Source: Shimia thalassica (GTDB taxonomy: Bacteria; Pseudomonadota; Alphaproteobacteria; Rhodobacterales; Rhodobacteraceae). Taken from it: a DNA stretch of 64,000 bases. This document shows, piece after piece, positions 18,042 to 27,065 of the stretch. The stretch's first letter is position 1. Each line of letters begins with the position of its first letter. The stretch lies in the NCBI RefSeq assembly GCF_001458215.1, contig NZ_CYTW01000001.1:1178001-1242000 (forward strand), in the 5' to 3' direction. A program made the translations under genes and the position numbers. A model generated the notes under the pieces. That model was not told the DNA's origin. It searched no databases and saw only the letters and a list, made by a program, of their open reading frames with translations.

Positions 18042-18956
18042 ATGTCGAGCAGGGCAAACCCCAAAGTGGCGGTATTGATGGGTGGACCCTCGGCTGAGCG
18101 CGAGGTGTCACTGACGTCAGGGCGTGAATGCGCAGCTGCACTGAGGGACGCAGGGTATGAAGTGGTTGAGGTCGATGCAGGGCTTGACCTTGTTGCACGC
18201 CTGAATGAAATCAAACCGGATGTATGTTTCAACGCCCTTCATGGTCGATGGGGCGAAGACGGATGTGTGCAGGGCATTCTTGAATGGCTGGGCATCCCGT
18301 ATACGCATTCCGGTGTTCTGGCCTCTGCCTTGGCGATGGACAAGCAACGCTCCAAAGACGTCTATAAATCTGCGGGCCTTCCTGTCGTCGAAAGTGTTAT
18401 TGCGGCACGTGACACCGTGCGCCAGCAACACGTGATGACACCTCCTTATGTCGTGAAACCCAACAGCGAAGGCTCCTCTGTCGGGGTCTACCTTGTTAAT
18501 GAGGCCGCAAATGGTCCCCCACAGCTTTCGGATGATATGCCCGAACATGTGATGGTCGAGACCTTTGCGCCGGGTCGGGAAATGACCACAACCGTGATGG
18601 GCGATCGGGCGCTGTCAGTCACTGATATTCTGACGGATGGCTGGTATGACTACGACGCCAAATACAAAGTTGGCGGATCACGCCATGTCATTCCGGCAGA
18701 CATTCCCAAGCAGATTTTTGATGCCTGTCTCGACTATGCCCTGCGCGCCCACAATGTGCTGGGCTGTCGTGGTGTAAGCCGGACGGATTTCCGCTGGGAT
18801 GAAACCCGTGGTCTTGACGGGTTGATCTTGCTCGAGACGAACACACAACCGGGGATGACTCCAACTTCTTTGGCGCCCGAACAGGCGACTGAAATCGGCA
18901 TGAGTTTTTCCGAACTCTGCGCATGGATGGTGGAGGACGCCTCGTGCAACAGGTAG
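18042..18956 (+). CDS. ddl: D-alanine--D-alanine ligase
   Basis: ATP-grasp enzyme that makes the D-Ala-D-Ala substrate of MurF. It has 304 residues. Visible motifs are VLMGGPSAEREVSLTSG near the N-terminus, NALHGRWGEDGCVQG, YVVKPNSEGSSVGV in the ATP-grasp domain and the C-terminal LLETNTQPGMTPTSL that carries metal ligands and the substrate loop. Spacing from murB is 85 bp, which holds only a small GACCGAAACGGTC hairpin. Its 3' end overlaps the start of ftsQ. Confidence 0.96.
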   Translation: MSSRANPKVAVLMGGPSAEREVSLTSGRECAAALRDAGYEVVEVDAGLDLVARLNEIKPDVCFNALHGRWGEDGCVQGILEWLGIPYTHSGVLASALAMDKQRSKDVYKSAGLPVVESVIAARDTVRQQHVMTPPYVVKPNSEGSSVGVYLVNEAANGPPQLSDDMPEHVMVETFAPGREMTTTVMGDRALSVTDILTDGWYDYDAKYKVGGSRHVIPADIPKQIFDACLDYALRAHNVLGCRGVSRTDFRWDETRGLDGLILLETNTQPGMTPTSLAPEQATEIGMSFSELCAWMVEDASCNR

Positions 18957-19822
18957 GCGTGAAATGTGATCCGGCCCCGTCAAAATGGGCTTATCGCTTT
19001 GAGCGTTTGATGCTGACCCCGCTGTTCCGTCTGGTACTGCGGGTCTTTCTGCCGTTTCTGCTGGTCTTCTTTGTTGCCGGCGTCTGGTTGTCGAACGAAG
19101 ACCGCCGCGACCAGCTTCGTATGATTGCCAACGACTTCAAGTCCAGCATCCAGTCGCGCCCAGAGTTTATGGTAAATGTGATGGCCATTGATGGTGCCAG
19201 CACCGGGATTGCCGAAGATATCCTCGAGATCGTGCCAATCGATTTCCCGGCGAGTTCCTTTGACCTCGATCTGGATCATATTCGCGAACGGGTCGCCGAA
19301 CTGCCTGCGGTGGCAAGTGCGACGGTGCGTATCCGTCCGGGCGGCATCATGCAGGTGACAGTCACCGAGCGCGACCCGGCGGTTTTGTGGCGTACCCGCG
19401 AAGGGCTGATGCTTGTTGATCGCGAAGGCTTTGTGATCTCGGTCGGGCGAACACGGAAGCTGCACGCCGAATTGCCGCTGATTGCGGGCGACGGTGCAGA
19501 AAACCACGTAGAAGAAGCACTTTCGATTTATGCGGCTGCGGGGCCTTTGTTGCCGCGCGTTCGCGGGTTGGTGCGCATGGGCGAGCGGCGCTGGGATCTG
19601 GTGCTGGACCGCGACCAGCGCATTTTGCTGCCCGAAACGGGGGCTGTGCAGGCGCTGGAACGCGTTATCGCCCTGAACCAGGCACAAGAAATGTTGGCGC
19701 GCGACCTGATGGTTGTGGACATGCGTCTGGACAATCGTCCGACGATCCGCATCGCAGAACGCGCAGTCGAAGAATGGTGGCGTATCCGACAGCTGTCATA
19801 CGGGAATACGAGGGATAAATGA
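18944..19822 (+). CDS. ftsQ: Cell division protein FtsQ
   Basis: Bitopic divisome protein of the FtsQLB complex. The chosen start is GTG at 18944, which has GGAGG seven bases upstream and gives 292 residues; an ATG at 18923 in the same frame has no such site. There is a short cytoplasmic N-terminus, one membrane segment (VFLPFLLVFFVAGVWLSN), a diverged POTRA region (FDLDLDHIRERVAELPAVASATVRI) and the FtsQ domain (TERDPAVLWR, LVDREGFVI, LPLIAGDGA). It overlaps ddl by 13 bp and ftsA by ATGA. Confidence 0.93.
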   Translation: MQQVGVKCDPAPSKWAYRFERLMLTPLFRLVLRVFLPFLLVFFVAGVWLSNEDRRDQLRMIANDFKSSIQSRPEFMVNVMAIDGASTGIAEDILEIVPIDFPASSFDLDLDHIRERVAELPAVASATVRIRPGGIMQVTVTERDPAVLWRTREGLMLVDREGFVISVGRTRKLHAELPLIAGDGAENHVEEALSIYAAAGPLLPRVRGLVRMGERRWDLVLDRDQRILLPETGAVQALERVIALNQAQEMLARDLMVVDMRLDNRPTIRIAERAVEEWWRIRQLSYGNTRDK

Positions 19823-21153
19823 TCGAGATCTACGAAACACAACGTGCCATGCGCAACATGCGCAAAGCGGCAATGCAACGCGGTGTCGTGGCGGTTCTGG
19901 ATGTGGGAACATTCAAGATTTCCTGCCTCGTGCTTCGGTTTGACGGCACGGACAGCCAGAACGAAGTCGAAGGCGTCGGGTCGATGGCCGGGCAAACAGG
20001 ATTTCGGGTCATCGGTGCGGCGACCACACGGTCACGCGGCGTGCGTTTCGGTGAAATCGACGCGATGCAGGAAACAGAGCGGGCCATCAGGACCGCCATT
20101 CAGGCAGCGCAAAAAATGGCGCGCATTCGTGTCGACCATGTCATCGCCTGTTTTTCTGGTGCGGCGCCGCGGTCCTATGGTCTTGCGGGCAAGATCGCAC
20201 TTGAAGGACACGTGGTAACCGAACATGACGTCGCGCGTGTTCTGGCAGAGTGTGACGTGCCTGATTTCGGATTTGGCCGCGAAGTGCTGCATGCGCAGCC
20301 CGTGAACTTTGCGCTGGATCACCGCTCTGGTCTGAACGACCCAAGAGGTCAAATGGGGCAGGAGTTGTCAACGGACATGCATATGCTTACCGTTGATGCC
20401 ACAGCGGTGCAGAACCTTGCTTACTGTGTAAAGCGATGTGATCTGGAACTGGCGGGCATTGCCTCTTCTGCCTATGTGGCGGGCATGGCGTCGCTTGTCG
20501 AAGACGAGCAAGAACTGGGTGCGGCGTGCATCGACATTGGTGGTGGTGCCACCGGTATTTCCATCTTTATGAAAAAGCATATGATCTATGCGGATACGGT
20601 TCGCATGGGGGGCGATCATGTCACAAGCGACATCTCGATGGGGCTTCAGGTGCCGACCGCGGTGGCCGAGCGTATCAAGACGCGCAATGGCGGCGTTGTA
20701 GCGACGGGAATGGATGACCGTGACCTGATCGAACTTGAAGGCGAGACGGGTGATTGGGAACACGACCGCCGCACAGTGAGCCGCGCCGAACTGATTGGCA
20801 TTATGCGTCCGCGTGTTGAGGAAATCCTTGAAGAAGTCCGCGAACGTCTGGACGCCGCCGGGTTTGAGCATTTGCCCAGCCAGCAAATTGTCCTGACAGG
20901 CGGCAGCAGCCAGATTCCGGGACTGGACGGTCTGGCTTCGAAGATTTTGGGCCAGCAAGTGCGTCTGGGACGCCCGATGCGCGTTCACGGATTGCCGCAG
21001 GCCGCCACAGGCCCTGGTTTCTCGAGTGCTGTGGGCATGTGCCTTTATGCGACGCATCCACAGGACGAATGGTGGGACTTTGATCTTCCGATCGAAAGAT
21101 CCTCGGTACGCACCATCCGCCGCGCGGTCCGCTGGCTGCGTGACAATTGGTAA
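19819..21153 (+). CDS. ftsA: Cell division protein FtsA
   Basis: Actin-like ATPase that tethers FtsZ to the membrane. It has 444 residues: VAVLDVGTFKISCLV is the phosphate-1 region, CIDIGGGATGISIF the phosphate-2 region, IVLTGGSSQIPGLDGLA the adenosine motif. The 1C domain (RVDHVIACFSGAAPRSYG) replaces the actin 1B domain as usual. The C-terminal helix (RRAVRWLRDNW) is amphipathic, the expected membrane-targeting sequence. It is coupled to ftsQ by ATGA and separated from ftsZ by 354 bp. Confidence 0.95.
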   Translation: MIEIYETQRAMRNMRKAAMQRGVVAVLDVGTFKISCLVLRFDGTDSQNEVEGVGSMAGQTGFRVIGAATTRSRGVRFGEIDAMQETERAIRTAIQAAQKMARIRVDHVIACFSGAAPRSYGLAGKIALEGHVVTEHDVARVLAECDVPDFGFGREVLHAQPVNFALDHRSGLNDPRGQMGQELSTDMHMLTVDATAVQNLAYCVKRCDLELAGIASSAYVAGMASLVEDEQELGAACIDIGGGATGISIFMKKHMIYADTVRMGGDHVTSDISMGLQVPTAVAERIKTRNGGVVATGMDDRDLIELEGETGDWEHDRRTVSRAELIGIMRPRVEEILEEVRERLDAAGFEHLPSQQIVLTGGSSQIPGLDGLASKILGQQVRLGRPMRVHGLPQAATGPGFSSAVGMCLYATHPQDEWWDFDLPIERSSVRTIRRAVRWLRDNW

Positions 21154-21202
21154 AGACAGGCACGCTTTTTAGGGATGACGGCCATTTGTGAATGGGGTAA
21201 CG

Positions 21203-21226
21203 TTATCCACAAGAGCCTGTGGATAG
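21203..21226. promoter_or_regulatory. Paired inverted DnaA-box-like sites upstream of ftsZ
   Basis: TTATCCACA (21203-21211) is a perfect DnaA box, and TGTGGATAG (21218-21226) is its inverse with one mismatch at the outer base. Together they form an 8-bp perfect inverted repeat with a 6-nt spacer, 282 bp before the ftsZ start. They lie in the 354-bp ftsA-ftsZ gap (21154-21507), which also has a 10-bp palindrome AAAACGTTTT at 21271-21280 and an AT-rich stretch near 21410-21470 where promoters are likely. No ORF or clear CtrA site is visible there. Confidence 0.55.
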
Positions 21227-21507
21227 GTTCATTTGAAAGGCCGGGCAGTGGTCTTCTGATTTGATTTGTTAAAACGTTTTCGGCGCAGCGCGTCGAGGCG
21301 CACACCTTTGCGTTTGTGCCTCATCCGGCAAACACCGCTATATCTGCACAAATAGGCAAAATGCCGCGTGTTGTACCCATCATTTTGCCATATTTCGTGG
21401 CACTTCGTGCTTTTTCTAATGACGCTTCCCCTTGCTTTCGCTAATAATAAGAGGGAATAAGCAGAAAAAGCGCCCGTATCAGCGGGGAAAAAGACAGGCG
21501 GAACCTT

Positions 21508-23160
21508 ATGACTTTGAATCTTATGATGCCCGATCAAGCGGACCTTAAGCCCAGCATCACCGTATTCGGTGTTGGCGGTGCAGGTGGCAACGCTGTGAAC
21601 AACATGATTGCGAAAGAACTTGATGGGGTCGAGTTCGTTGTCGCGAACACAGACGCTCAAGCGCTTCAGCAAAGTGCCTCGAAACACCGCATCCAATTGG
21701 GTGTAAAAGTAACCGAAGGTCTCGGGGCAGGGGCACGCGCAAGCGTTGGTGCTGCAGCCGCCGAAGAAAGCATCGAACAAATTGTCGATCAGCTGGCTGG
21801 CTCGCACATGTGCTTTATCACCGCGGGTATGGGCGGCGGCACCGGTACAGGTGCCGCGCCGATCATCGCCCAAGCCGCGCGAGAGCTGGGTGTGCTGACC
21901 GTTGGTGTTGTGACCAAGCCGTTCCAGTTCGAAGGCGCCAAACGGATGCGCCAGGCGGAAGACGGTGTTGATGCGCTGCAAAAAGTTGTCGACACGCTGA
22001 TCATCATTCCAAACCAGAACCTGTTCCGTCTTGCCAACGAAAAGACCACCTTTACCGAGGCGTTTTCGCTGGCGGATGATGTCCTGTATCAGGGCGTTAA
22101 AGGTGTGACCGATCTGATGGTCCGTCCCGGCCTGATCAACCTCGACTTTGCCGACGTGCGCGCCGTCATGGACGAGATGGGCAAAGCGATGATGGGCACA
22201 GGCGAAGCCGAAGGTGAAGATCGCGCAACACAGGCGGCCGAAAAGGCCATCGCCAACCCGTTGCTGGACGAGATTTCGCTGCGCGGCGCCAAAGGCGTTC
22301 TGATCAACATCACCGGTGGCAACGATCTGACCCTGTTCGAACTGGACGAGGCCGCCAACCGGATTCGCGAAGAAGTCGATCCAGAAGCCAACATCATTGT
22401 GGGTTCGACTTTGGATGAAAGCATCGAAGGCGGCATGCGCGTTTCGGTTGTTGCAACGGGCATCGACGCTCTTGCTGTTGATAACGAAATTCCGATCCCG
22501 CGCCGCCCAATGGCACGCCCTCTGGCGCCAACCATTGAAGCAGAGCCTGTAAACGAAGACATCGTTGAGCCTCAGGTCCAGATGACGGAAACACCGTCAA
22601 TGGAAGCTGCGGCCGAGCCATCGCTGTTCGGTGAAATGGATGCCGAGCGTGCAGCCGCATCCGAGCAGATGGAAGATATCTTCGAAGAAGAACTGCTTGA
22701 GGATGAGCTTCCTGCACCGGTCTATCAGGCCCGCGTTGAAGAATTTGTTCCACAAGCCATCGAAGAAGATGAAGTCGAAGCTTTTGTCGCGCCCAAAGCG
22801 CCGGCGCCCGGCACGCCTTCTGCTGATGCGATGCGTCGTCTTCAGGCTGCGGTTTCCAAAGCACCGACAGGAGCACCTGCAGCGCCACGTCCGGCGGCCA
22901 CCGAAGCTGCACCTCATGCCGAAAGCCATGCACAGCATGCGCAGGCGGATGATCGTGGTGGTCGGTTTGGCCTGAATTCTCTGATTGGTCGTATGACTGG
23001 CGGTCACGGAGCCGAGCAGCCAGCAGCGCGCCCCGCGGCGTCACCTGCACCTCAGGCGCGCCAGCAGCCCAGCATGCACGCGGTTCAGCCGGAGCCGGAA
23101 ATGGACGAAGATCAGGAGCGGATCGAAATTCCCGCATTCCTGCGTCGTCAAGCAAACTAA
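21508..23160 (+). CDS. ftsZ: Cell division GTPase FtsZ
   Basis: Tubulin-like GTPase that forms the Z ring. It has 550 residues, longer than the roughly 380 of E. coli because of a long acidic, Ala/Pro-rich linker. The GTPase domain (about 13-325) has [11 protein letters not shown], the tubulin signature GGGTGTG at 109-115 and the T7-loop [11 protein letters not shown] with its catalytic Asp. The linker runs from about 335 to 530, and the conserved C-terminal peptide [18 protein letters not shown] ends the protein; it binds FtsA and other partners. Long linkers are known in alphaproteobacteria. A strong terminator follows. Confidence 0.97.
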   Translation: MTLNLMMPDQADLKPSITVFGVGGAGGNAVNNMIAKELDGVEFVVANTDAQALQQSASKHRIQLGVKVTEGLGAGARASVGAAAAEESIEQIVDQLAGSHMCFITAGMGGGTGTGAAPIIAQAARELGVLTVGVVTKPFQFEGAKRMRQAEDGVDALQKVVDTLIIIPNQNLFRLANEKTTFTEAFSLADDVLYQGVKGVTDLMVRPGLINLDFADVRAVMDEMGKAMMGTGEAEGEDRATQAAEKAIANPLLDEISLRGAKGVLINITGGNDLTLFELDEAANRIREEVDPEANIIVGSTLDESIEGGMRVSVVATGIDALAVDNEIPIPRRPMARPLAPTIEAEPVNEDIVEPQVQMTETPSMEAAAEPSLFGEMDAERAAASEQMEDIFEEELLEDELPAPVYQARVEEFVPQAIEEDEVEAFVAPKAPAPGTPSADAMRRLQAAVSKAPTGAPAAPRPAATEAAPHAESHAQHAQADDRGGRFGLNSLIGRMTGGHGAEQPAARPAASPAPQARQQPSMHAVQPEPEMDEDQERIEIPAFLRRQAN

Positions 23161-23184
23161 TTTCATAAAATCTGTCAACGAGAG

Positions 23185-23213
23185 GGCCGCTTTTTAAGCG
23201 GCCTTTTCTTTTG
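23185..23213 (+). terminator. Rho-independent terminator after ftsZ
   Basis: GGCCGCTT (23185-23192) and AAGCGGCC (23196-23203) form a perfect 8-bp stem with a TTT loop, followed by TTTTCTTTTG. It separates the ftsZ transcript from lpxC. Confidence 0.9.
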
Positions 23214-23256
23214 TTTTCAGATGCTTGTGCGGTTCTGAGCGGTATTTTGCCAAACT

Positions 23257-23289
23257 GTTACAGGGATGTTTCATACCGTTACAATGTTT
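23257..23289 (+). promoter_or_regulatory. Imperfect direct repeat in the lpxC upstream region
   Basis: GTTACAGGGATGTTT (23257-23271) and GTTACAATGTTT (23278-23289) start exactly 21 bp apart, two helical turns, in the 162 bp between the ftsZ terminator and lpxC. The spacing suits a protein binding one face of the helix. TTTTGCCA just upstream could serve as a -35 element. No regulator is identified. Confidence 0.3.
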
Positions 23290-23365
23290 GAATTGTGATG
23301 CGCAGGCAGAGCGTCTACCTCATGATTGCGGAAACCTCTATGGGCCGCGCCATCTGGGGAACATT

Positions 23366-24286
23366 GTGCAAAACACTCTGCGTACATCAGTCCGTTTCAC
23401 GGGACAGGGCCTTCACTCGGGCGAAGCTGTCGAATTGACGATTCATCCTGCTTCGGCAGATTATGGCATCTGGTTCAAACGGACAGACATTCTCTTGGGG
23501 GACCGAATGGTGCCTGCACGTTGGGACGTCGTTGAACAAACGGCATTGTGTACGCGAATCGTTAACGCGGCGGGTGTTTCTGTTTCCACCATCGAACACA
23601 TCATGGCAGCATTGGCCGGCACCGGGGTGCACAACGCCCTGATCGAAGTCGACGGTCCCGAAGTGCCGATTCTTGATGGCAGTGCGGCGGATTTTGTCCG
23701 CGGCATTCTCAAGGCAGGCCTGATCAAACAGCACCGTCCTGTGCGTGCCATCGAAATTCTCAAACCGGTGACGGTTACACGCGGCGACGCGAGCGCAACC
23801 CTGACGCCTGCCGACCACATGCAGATCGATTTTCACATCGATTTTGAAGACCGCGCAATCGGTGTTCAGGACAAATCTCTGGTCATGGCAAACGGCAGCT
23901 TTGTGCGCGAGCTGTGTGACAGCCGCACGTTCTGTCGTCAGGCCGACGTTGATGCCATGCACGCACAAGGCCTCGCCCTGGGTGGTAATCTGGAAAACGC
24001 AGTGGTTGTTGACGGCGACAAAGTGCTGAGCCCCGGTGGCCTGCGCCACAAGGATGAAGCCGTGCGCCACAAAATGCTGGACGCACTTGGCGATCTGTTT
24101 CTTGCGGGAGCGCCAATTCTTGGAAAATACACGGGCTGTCGTGCGGGGCACTCGCTGACAAACGAATTGTTGCGTCAGCTTTTTGCAACGCCCGGTGCCT
24201 TCCGCGTCGTTGAATGCGACAGCGAAACAGCTGCAATCCTGCCTGGGGCAGGGGTGCATTGGGCAGAAATCCCCGCTGTTGCATGA
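23366..24286 (+). CDS. lpxC: UDP-3-O-acyl-N-acetylglucosamine deacetylase LpxC
   Basis: Zinc enzyme for the committed step of lipid A synthesis. The chosen GTG start follows GGGGA by five bases and gives 306 residues beginning MQNTLRTSVRFTGQGLHSG, the standard family start; the longer frame from 23225 adds 47 residues of no resemblance. Zinc and catalytic motifs are present: STIEHIMAAL, LDGSAADFV, FCRQADVDAM and HKMLDALGDLFLAG. Sequence and length are normal. It follows ftsZ, as is common in proteobacteria. Confidence 0.94.
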   Translation: MQNTLRTSVRFTGQGLHSGEAVELTIHPASADYGIWFKRTDILLGDRMVPARWDVVEQTALCTRIVNAAGVSVSTIEHIMAALAGTGVHNALIEVDGPEVPILDGSAADFVRGILKAGLIKQHRPVRAIEILKPVTVTRGDASATLTPADHMQIDFHIDFEDRAIGVQDKSLVMANGSFVRELCDSRTFCRQADVDAMHAQGLALGGNLENAVVVDGDKVLSPGGLRHKDEAVRHKMLDALGDLFLAGAPILGKYTGCRAGHSLTNELLRQLFATPGAFRVVECDSETAAILPGAGVHWAEIPAVA

Positions 24287-24396
24287 AACCTGTTACTGAA
24301 ATTGCCTAAAGGCGTTTTGCACCGGAAAATTCTGTGCTAACAGCTTGTGATAAGAAAGGGCTTGTCCCTGAAAAGTCGAACAAGAGGTTGTGCAGC

Positions 24397-25251
24397 ATGA
24401 CGGGCAGCGGATCGCGTGCAAAGCTGATCGGTGCAGTGGCTTTGATTGCACTGCTTGGTGGCTGCGCCACAAGTACCGCTGAGAAAGCGCGACGTGGTGA
24501 TATCGCCATGGAGCAGTTTACGGCTCAGCAGGTCTTTGAACGTGGCGAATACGAGCTAGCCCGCAATCGCGGCGAGGATGCTGCCTTCTATTTCGGGGAG
24601 GTCGAGCGCCTTTACCCCTATTCAGAGTGGGCCCAACGCGCCCTGATCATGCAGGCGTTTTCCTTCCATCAAGATGAAATGTATCCCGAAAGCCGATCCG
24701 CGGCGCAGCGTTACATTGATTTCTATCCTGCGGATGATGATGCGGCTTATGCCCAGTATCTTCTGGCGCTTAGCTATTATGACCAGATTGACGAAGTCGG
24801 TCGCGATCAGGGGCTGACCTTTCAGGCCCTGCAAGCCCTGCGCGGTGTGATCGAGAACTATCCCGACAGTGAATACGCCAATGCGGCGATGTTGAAATTC
24901 GATCTGGCGTTTGACCACCTTGCCGGAAAAGAAATGGAAGTTGGCCGCTATTACCTACGCCGCGAGCATTACTCGGCCGCGATCAGCCGTTTCCGCGTCG
25001 TGGTCGAAGACTTTCAGACGACGACACATACACCCGAAGCATTGCACCGTTTGGTCGAGGCCTATCTCGCACTGGGTCTGACAGCCGAGGCGCAGACCGC
25101 AGGGGCGATTCTGGGGTACAACTACCAATCGTCGGAATGGTACGAAGACAGCTACAAACTTTTGAATGGTCGGGGGCTTGAACTTGAGGCCGCGAGCGAT
25201 GGATGGCTCAGAAGAGTCTATCGTCAGACCGTCCAAGGCAAGTGGCTGTAA
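24397..25251 (+). CDS. bamD: Outer membrane assembly lipoprotein BamD
   Basis: Lipoprotein component of the BAM complex that inserts outer membrane beta-barrels. From the ATG at 24397 (AGAGG nine bases upstream) it has 284 residues with a lipobox LLGGC, acylated Cys23. TPR-like helices follow: QQVFERGEYELARNRGEDAAFYFGEVERLYPYSEWA, then SRSAAQRYIDFYP and GRYYLRREHYSAAISRF, all typical of BamD/ComL. The longer upstream reading starts in the promoter region and would bury the signal peptide. Confidence 0.93.
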   Translation: MTGSGSRAKLIGAVALIALLGGCATSTAEKARRGDIAMEQFTAQQVFERGEYELARNRGEDAAFYFGEVERLYPYSEWAQRALIMQAFSFHQDEMYPESRSAAQRYIDFYPADDDAAYAQYLLALSYYDQIDEVGRDQGLTFQALQALRGVIENYPDSEYANAAMLKFDLAFDHLAGKEMEVGRYYLRREHYSAAISRFRVVVEDFQTTTHTPEALHRLVEAYLALGLTAEAQTAGAILGYNYQSSEWYEDSYKLLNGRGLELEAASDGWLRRVYRQTVQGKWL

Positions 25252-25286
25252 AGGATGGCGGGTGAATTTCCCGCCAGCATCTGACT

Positions 25287-26933
25287 ATGCTGCGTACACT
25301 TGATATTCGGGACATGCTTATCATTGATCAGCTGGAATTGAGTTTTCAGCCTGGTCTGAATGTGCTGACCGGGGAAACCGGTGCGGGTAAATCTATCCTT
25401 CTGGATTCGCTTGGATTTGTTCTGGGGTGGCGTGGCCGCGCAGAACTGGTGCGTTCCGGTGCCGCCCAAGGTGAAGTTGTGGCGGTTTTTGACCTTCCCG
25501 ACGGACATCCCGCGCACGATATTCTGGAAGATGCGGGCTTGCCTGGCGGAGACGAGTTGATCCTGCGTCGTGTGAACGGGCGGGATGGCCGGAAAACCGC
25601 GTGGGTCAATGATCGCCGCTGTTCTGGTGAAGCCCTGCGCCGTTTGTCGGAAACCCTGATTGAATTGCATGGCCAGCACGATGATCGCGGGCTGTTGAAT
25701 CCAAAGGGACACCGCGACCTTCTGGATGCTTTTGGGAACCTGTCGGGGCTGCGCAAAGATGTGCGTGGCGCATGGCAGGCGCTTGCCGCGCGCCGGAAAG
25801 ATCTGGCGGCTGCGGAAACGGCACTGGCCGAGGTTCAGGCCGAAGAAGAGTTCTTGCGCCATGCCGTGGAAGAGTTGGACAAACTTGATCCTCAGGCAGG
25901 TGAAGAGGCCGAACTGGACCAGCGTCGCCGCATGATGCAAAACGCTGAGAAAGTTCGTGAGGGGATTTCGCGCGCGCACAGTGCTCTTGGCAATGAAGGT
26001 GCCGAAGGCGCGATGGGAGACGCGCTTCGGTGGCTCGAGGGCGCATTGGACGGGGCCGATGGCCATCTGGACGAACCGATGGGGGCGCTAGAGCGCGCCA
26101 TGAATGAACTGTCCGATGCGGTGGACGGGGTCGAGCGCTGTCTCGAAGCGTTGGACTTCAATCCACACGAGCTGGAAGAGATTGAAGAGCGTTTGTTCGC
26201 CATTCGCGGTTTGGCCAGAAAACACAGCGTTGCCCCGGACGAGTTGGGCCCCTTTGCCGATGACCTGAGGGGAAAGCTGGCCGCCCTTGATGCGGGTGCC
26301 GGAAATATCGCGGCGTTGAAAGACGCTTTGACTGGCGCACAGGACACCTATTCACAGGCGGCGGCTGTCTTGAGTGCCGCGCGCAAGGAAGCAGCGCAGC
26401 GCCTAGATGCAGATGTTTCTGCCGAGCTTGCGCCCCTGAAGATGGAGCGCGCCGTATTTGCGACCGAGATACGCGAAGCCGACGCTTCGGCGGACGGGCA
26501 GGATCTTGTTGAGTTTACCGTTGCGACCAATCCGGGCGCCCCTTCGGGTCCCTTGGGCAAGATCGCCTCTGGCGGGGAACTGAGCCGGTTTTTGCTGGCT
26601 CTCAAGGTCTGTCTCACGGCGGATGTCAGCGGCCTGACCATGATTTTTGATGAGATCGACCGAGGGGTTGGTGGTGCAACCGCGGATGCCGTCGGGCGCA
26701 GATTGGCGTCGTTGGCTGCTGACGGTCAGGTGCTTGTCGTGACACATTCGCCGCAGGTTGCCGCGTTGGGCGCGCATCACTGGCGAGTGGCCAAACACGT
26801 CGAAAATGACCAAACCCTGTCGACCGTGACCCCGTTGGACAGCGATGAGAGGATTGATGAAATCGCGCGTATGTTGTCCGGCGATACCATCACGGATGAG
26901 GCCCGTGCGGCTGCGCGGGCGTTGTTGGTCTAG
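25287..26933 (+). CDS. recN: DNA repair ATPase RecN
   Basis: SMC-like ATPase acting in double-strand break repair. It has 548 residues: Walker A GETGAGKS at 29-36 with LDSLGFVLGWRG, a central coiled coil (about 150-360, e.g. RRKDLAAAETALAEVQAEEEFLRHAVEEL), and the C-terminal signature SGGELSRFLLALK, Walker B MIFDEIDRGVGG, and VLVVTHSPQVAALG. It sits 35 bp after bamD, an arrangement common in Rhodobacterales. No LexA-type box is obvious upstream. Confidence 0.95.
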   Translation: MLRTLDIRDMLIIDQLELSFQPGLNVLTGETGAGKSILLDSLGFVLGWRGRAELVRSGAAQGEVVAVFDLPDGHPAHDILEDAGLPGGDELILRRVNGRDGRKTAWVNDRRCSGEALRRLSETLIELHGQHDDRGLLNPKGHRDLLDAFGNLSGLRKDVRGAWQALAARRKDLAAAETALAEVQAEEEFLRHAVEELDKLDPQAGEEAELDQRRRMMQNAEKVREGISRAHSALGNEGAEGAMGDALRWLEGALDGADGHLDEPMGALERAMNELSDAVDGVERCLEALDFNPHELEEIEERLFAIRGLARKHSVAPDELGPFADDLRGKLAALDAGAGNIAALKDALTGAQDTYSQAAAVLSAARKEAAQRLDADVSAELAPLKMERAVFATEIREADASADGQDLVEFTVATNPGAPSGPLGKIASGGELSRFLLALKVCLTADVSGLTMIFDEIDRGVGGATADAVGRRLASLAADGQVLVVTHSPQVAALGAHHWRVAKHVENDQTLSTVTPLDSDERIDEIARMLSGDTITDEARAAARALLV

Positions 26934-27065
26934 GGGCCTTTTCGGTTTCTATGCAAATCTCCCACACCTGTTAAGCGCTATGCGCGGCAAACGCTGTTTC
27001 CTGATGCACCGCTGTCATGTTTCAGTCTAAGTTTAAAGACAGAGCAATCTGGCGATCCTGCACTG

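Noticed and set aside
21265-21285. CtrA-type site before ftsZ
   Set aside because: TTAA is followed by AACGTTT and TCGG, not a second TTAA; only an AAAACGTTTT palindrome is present.
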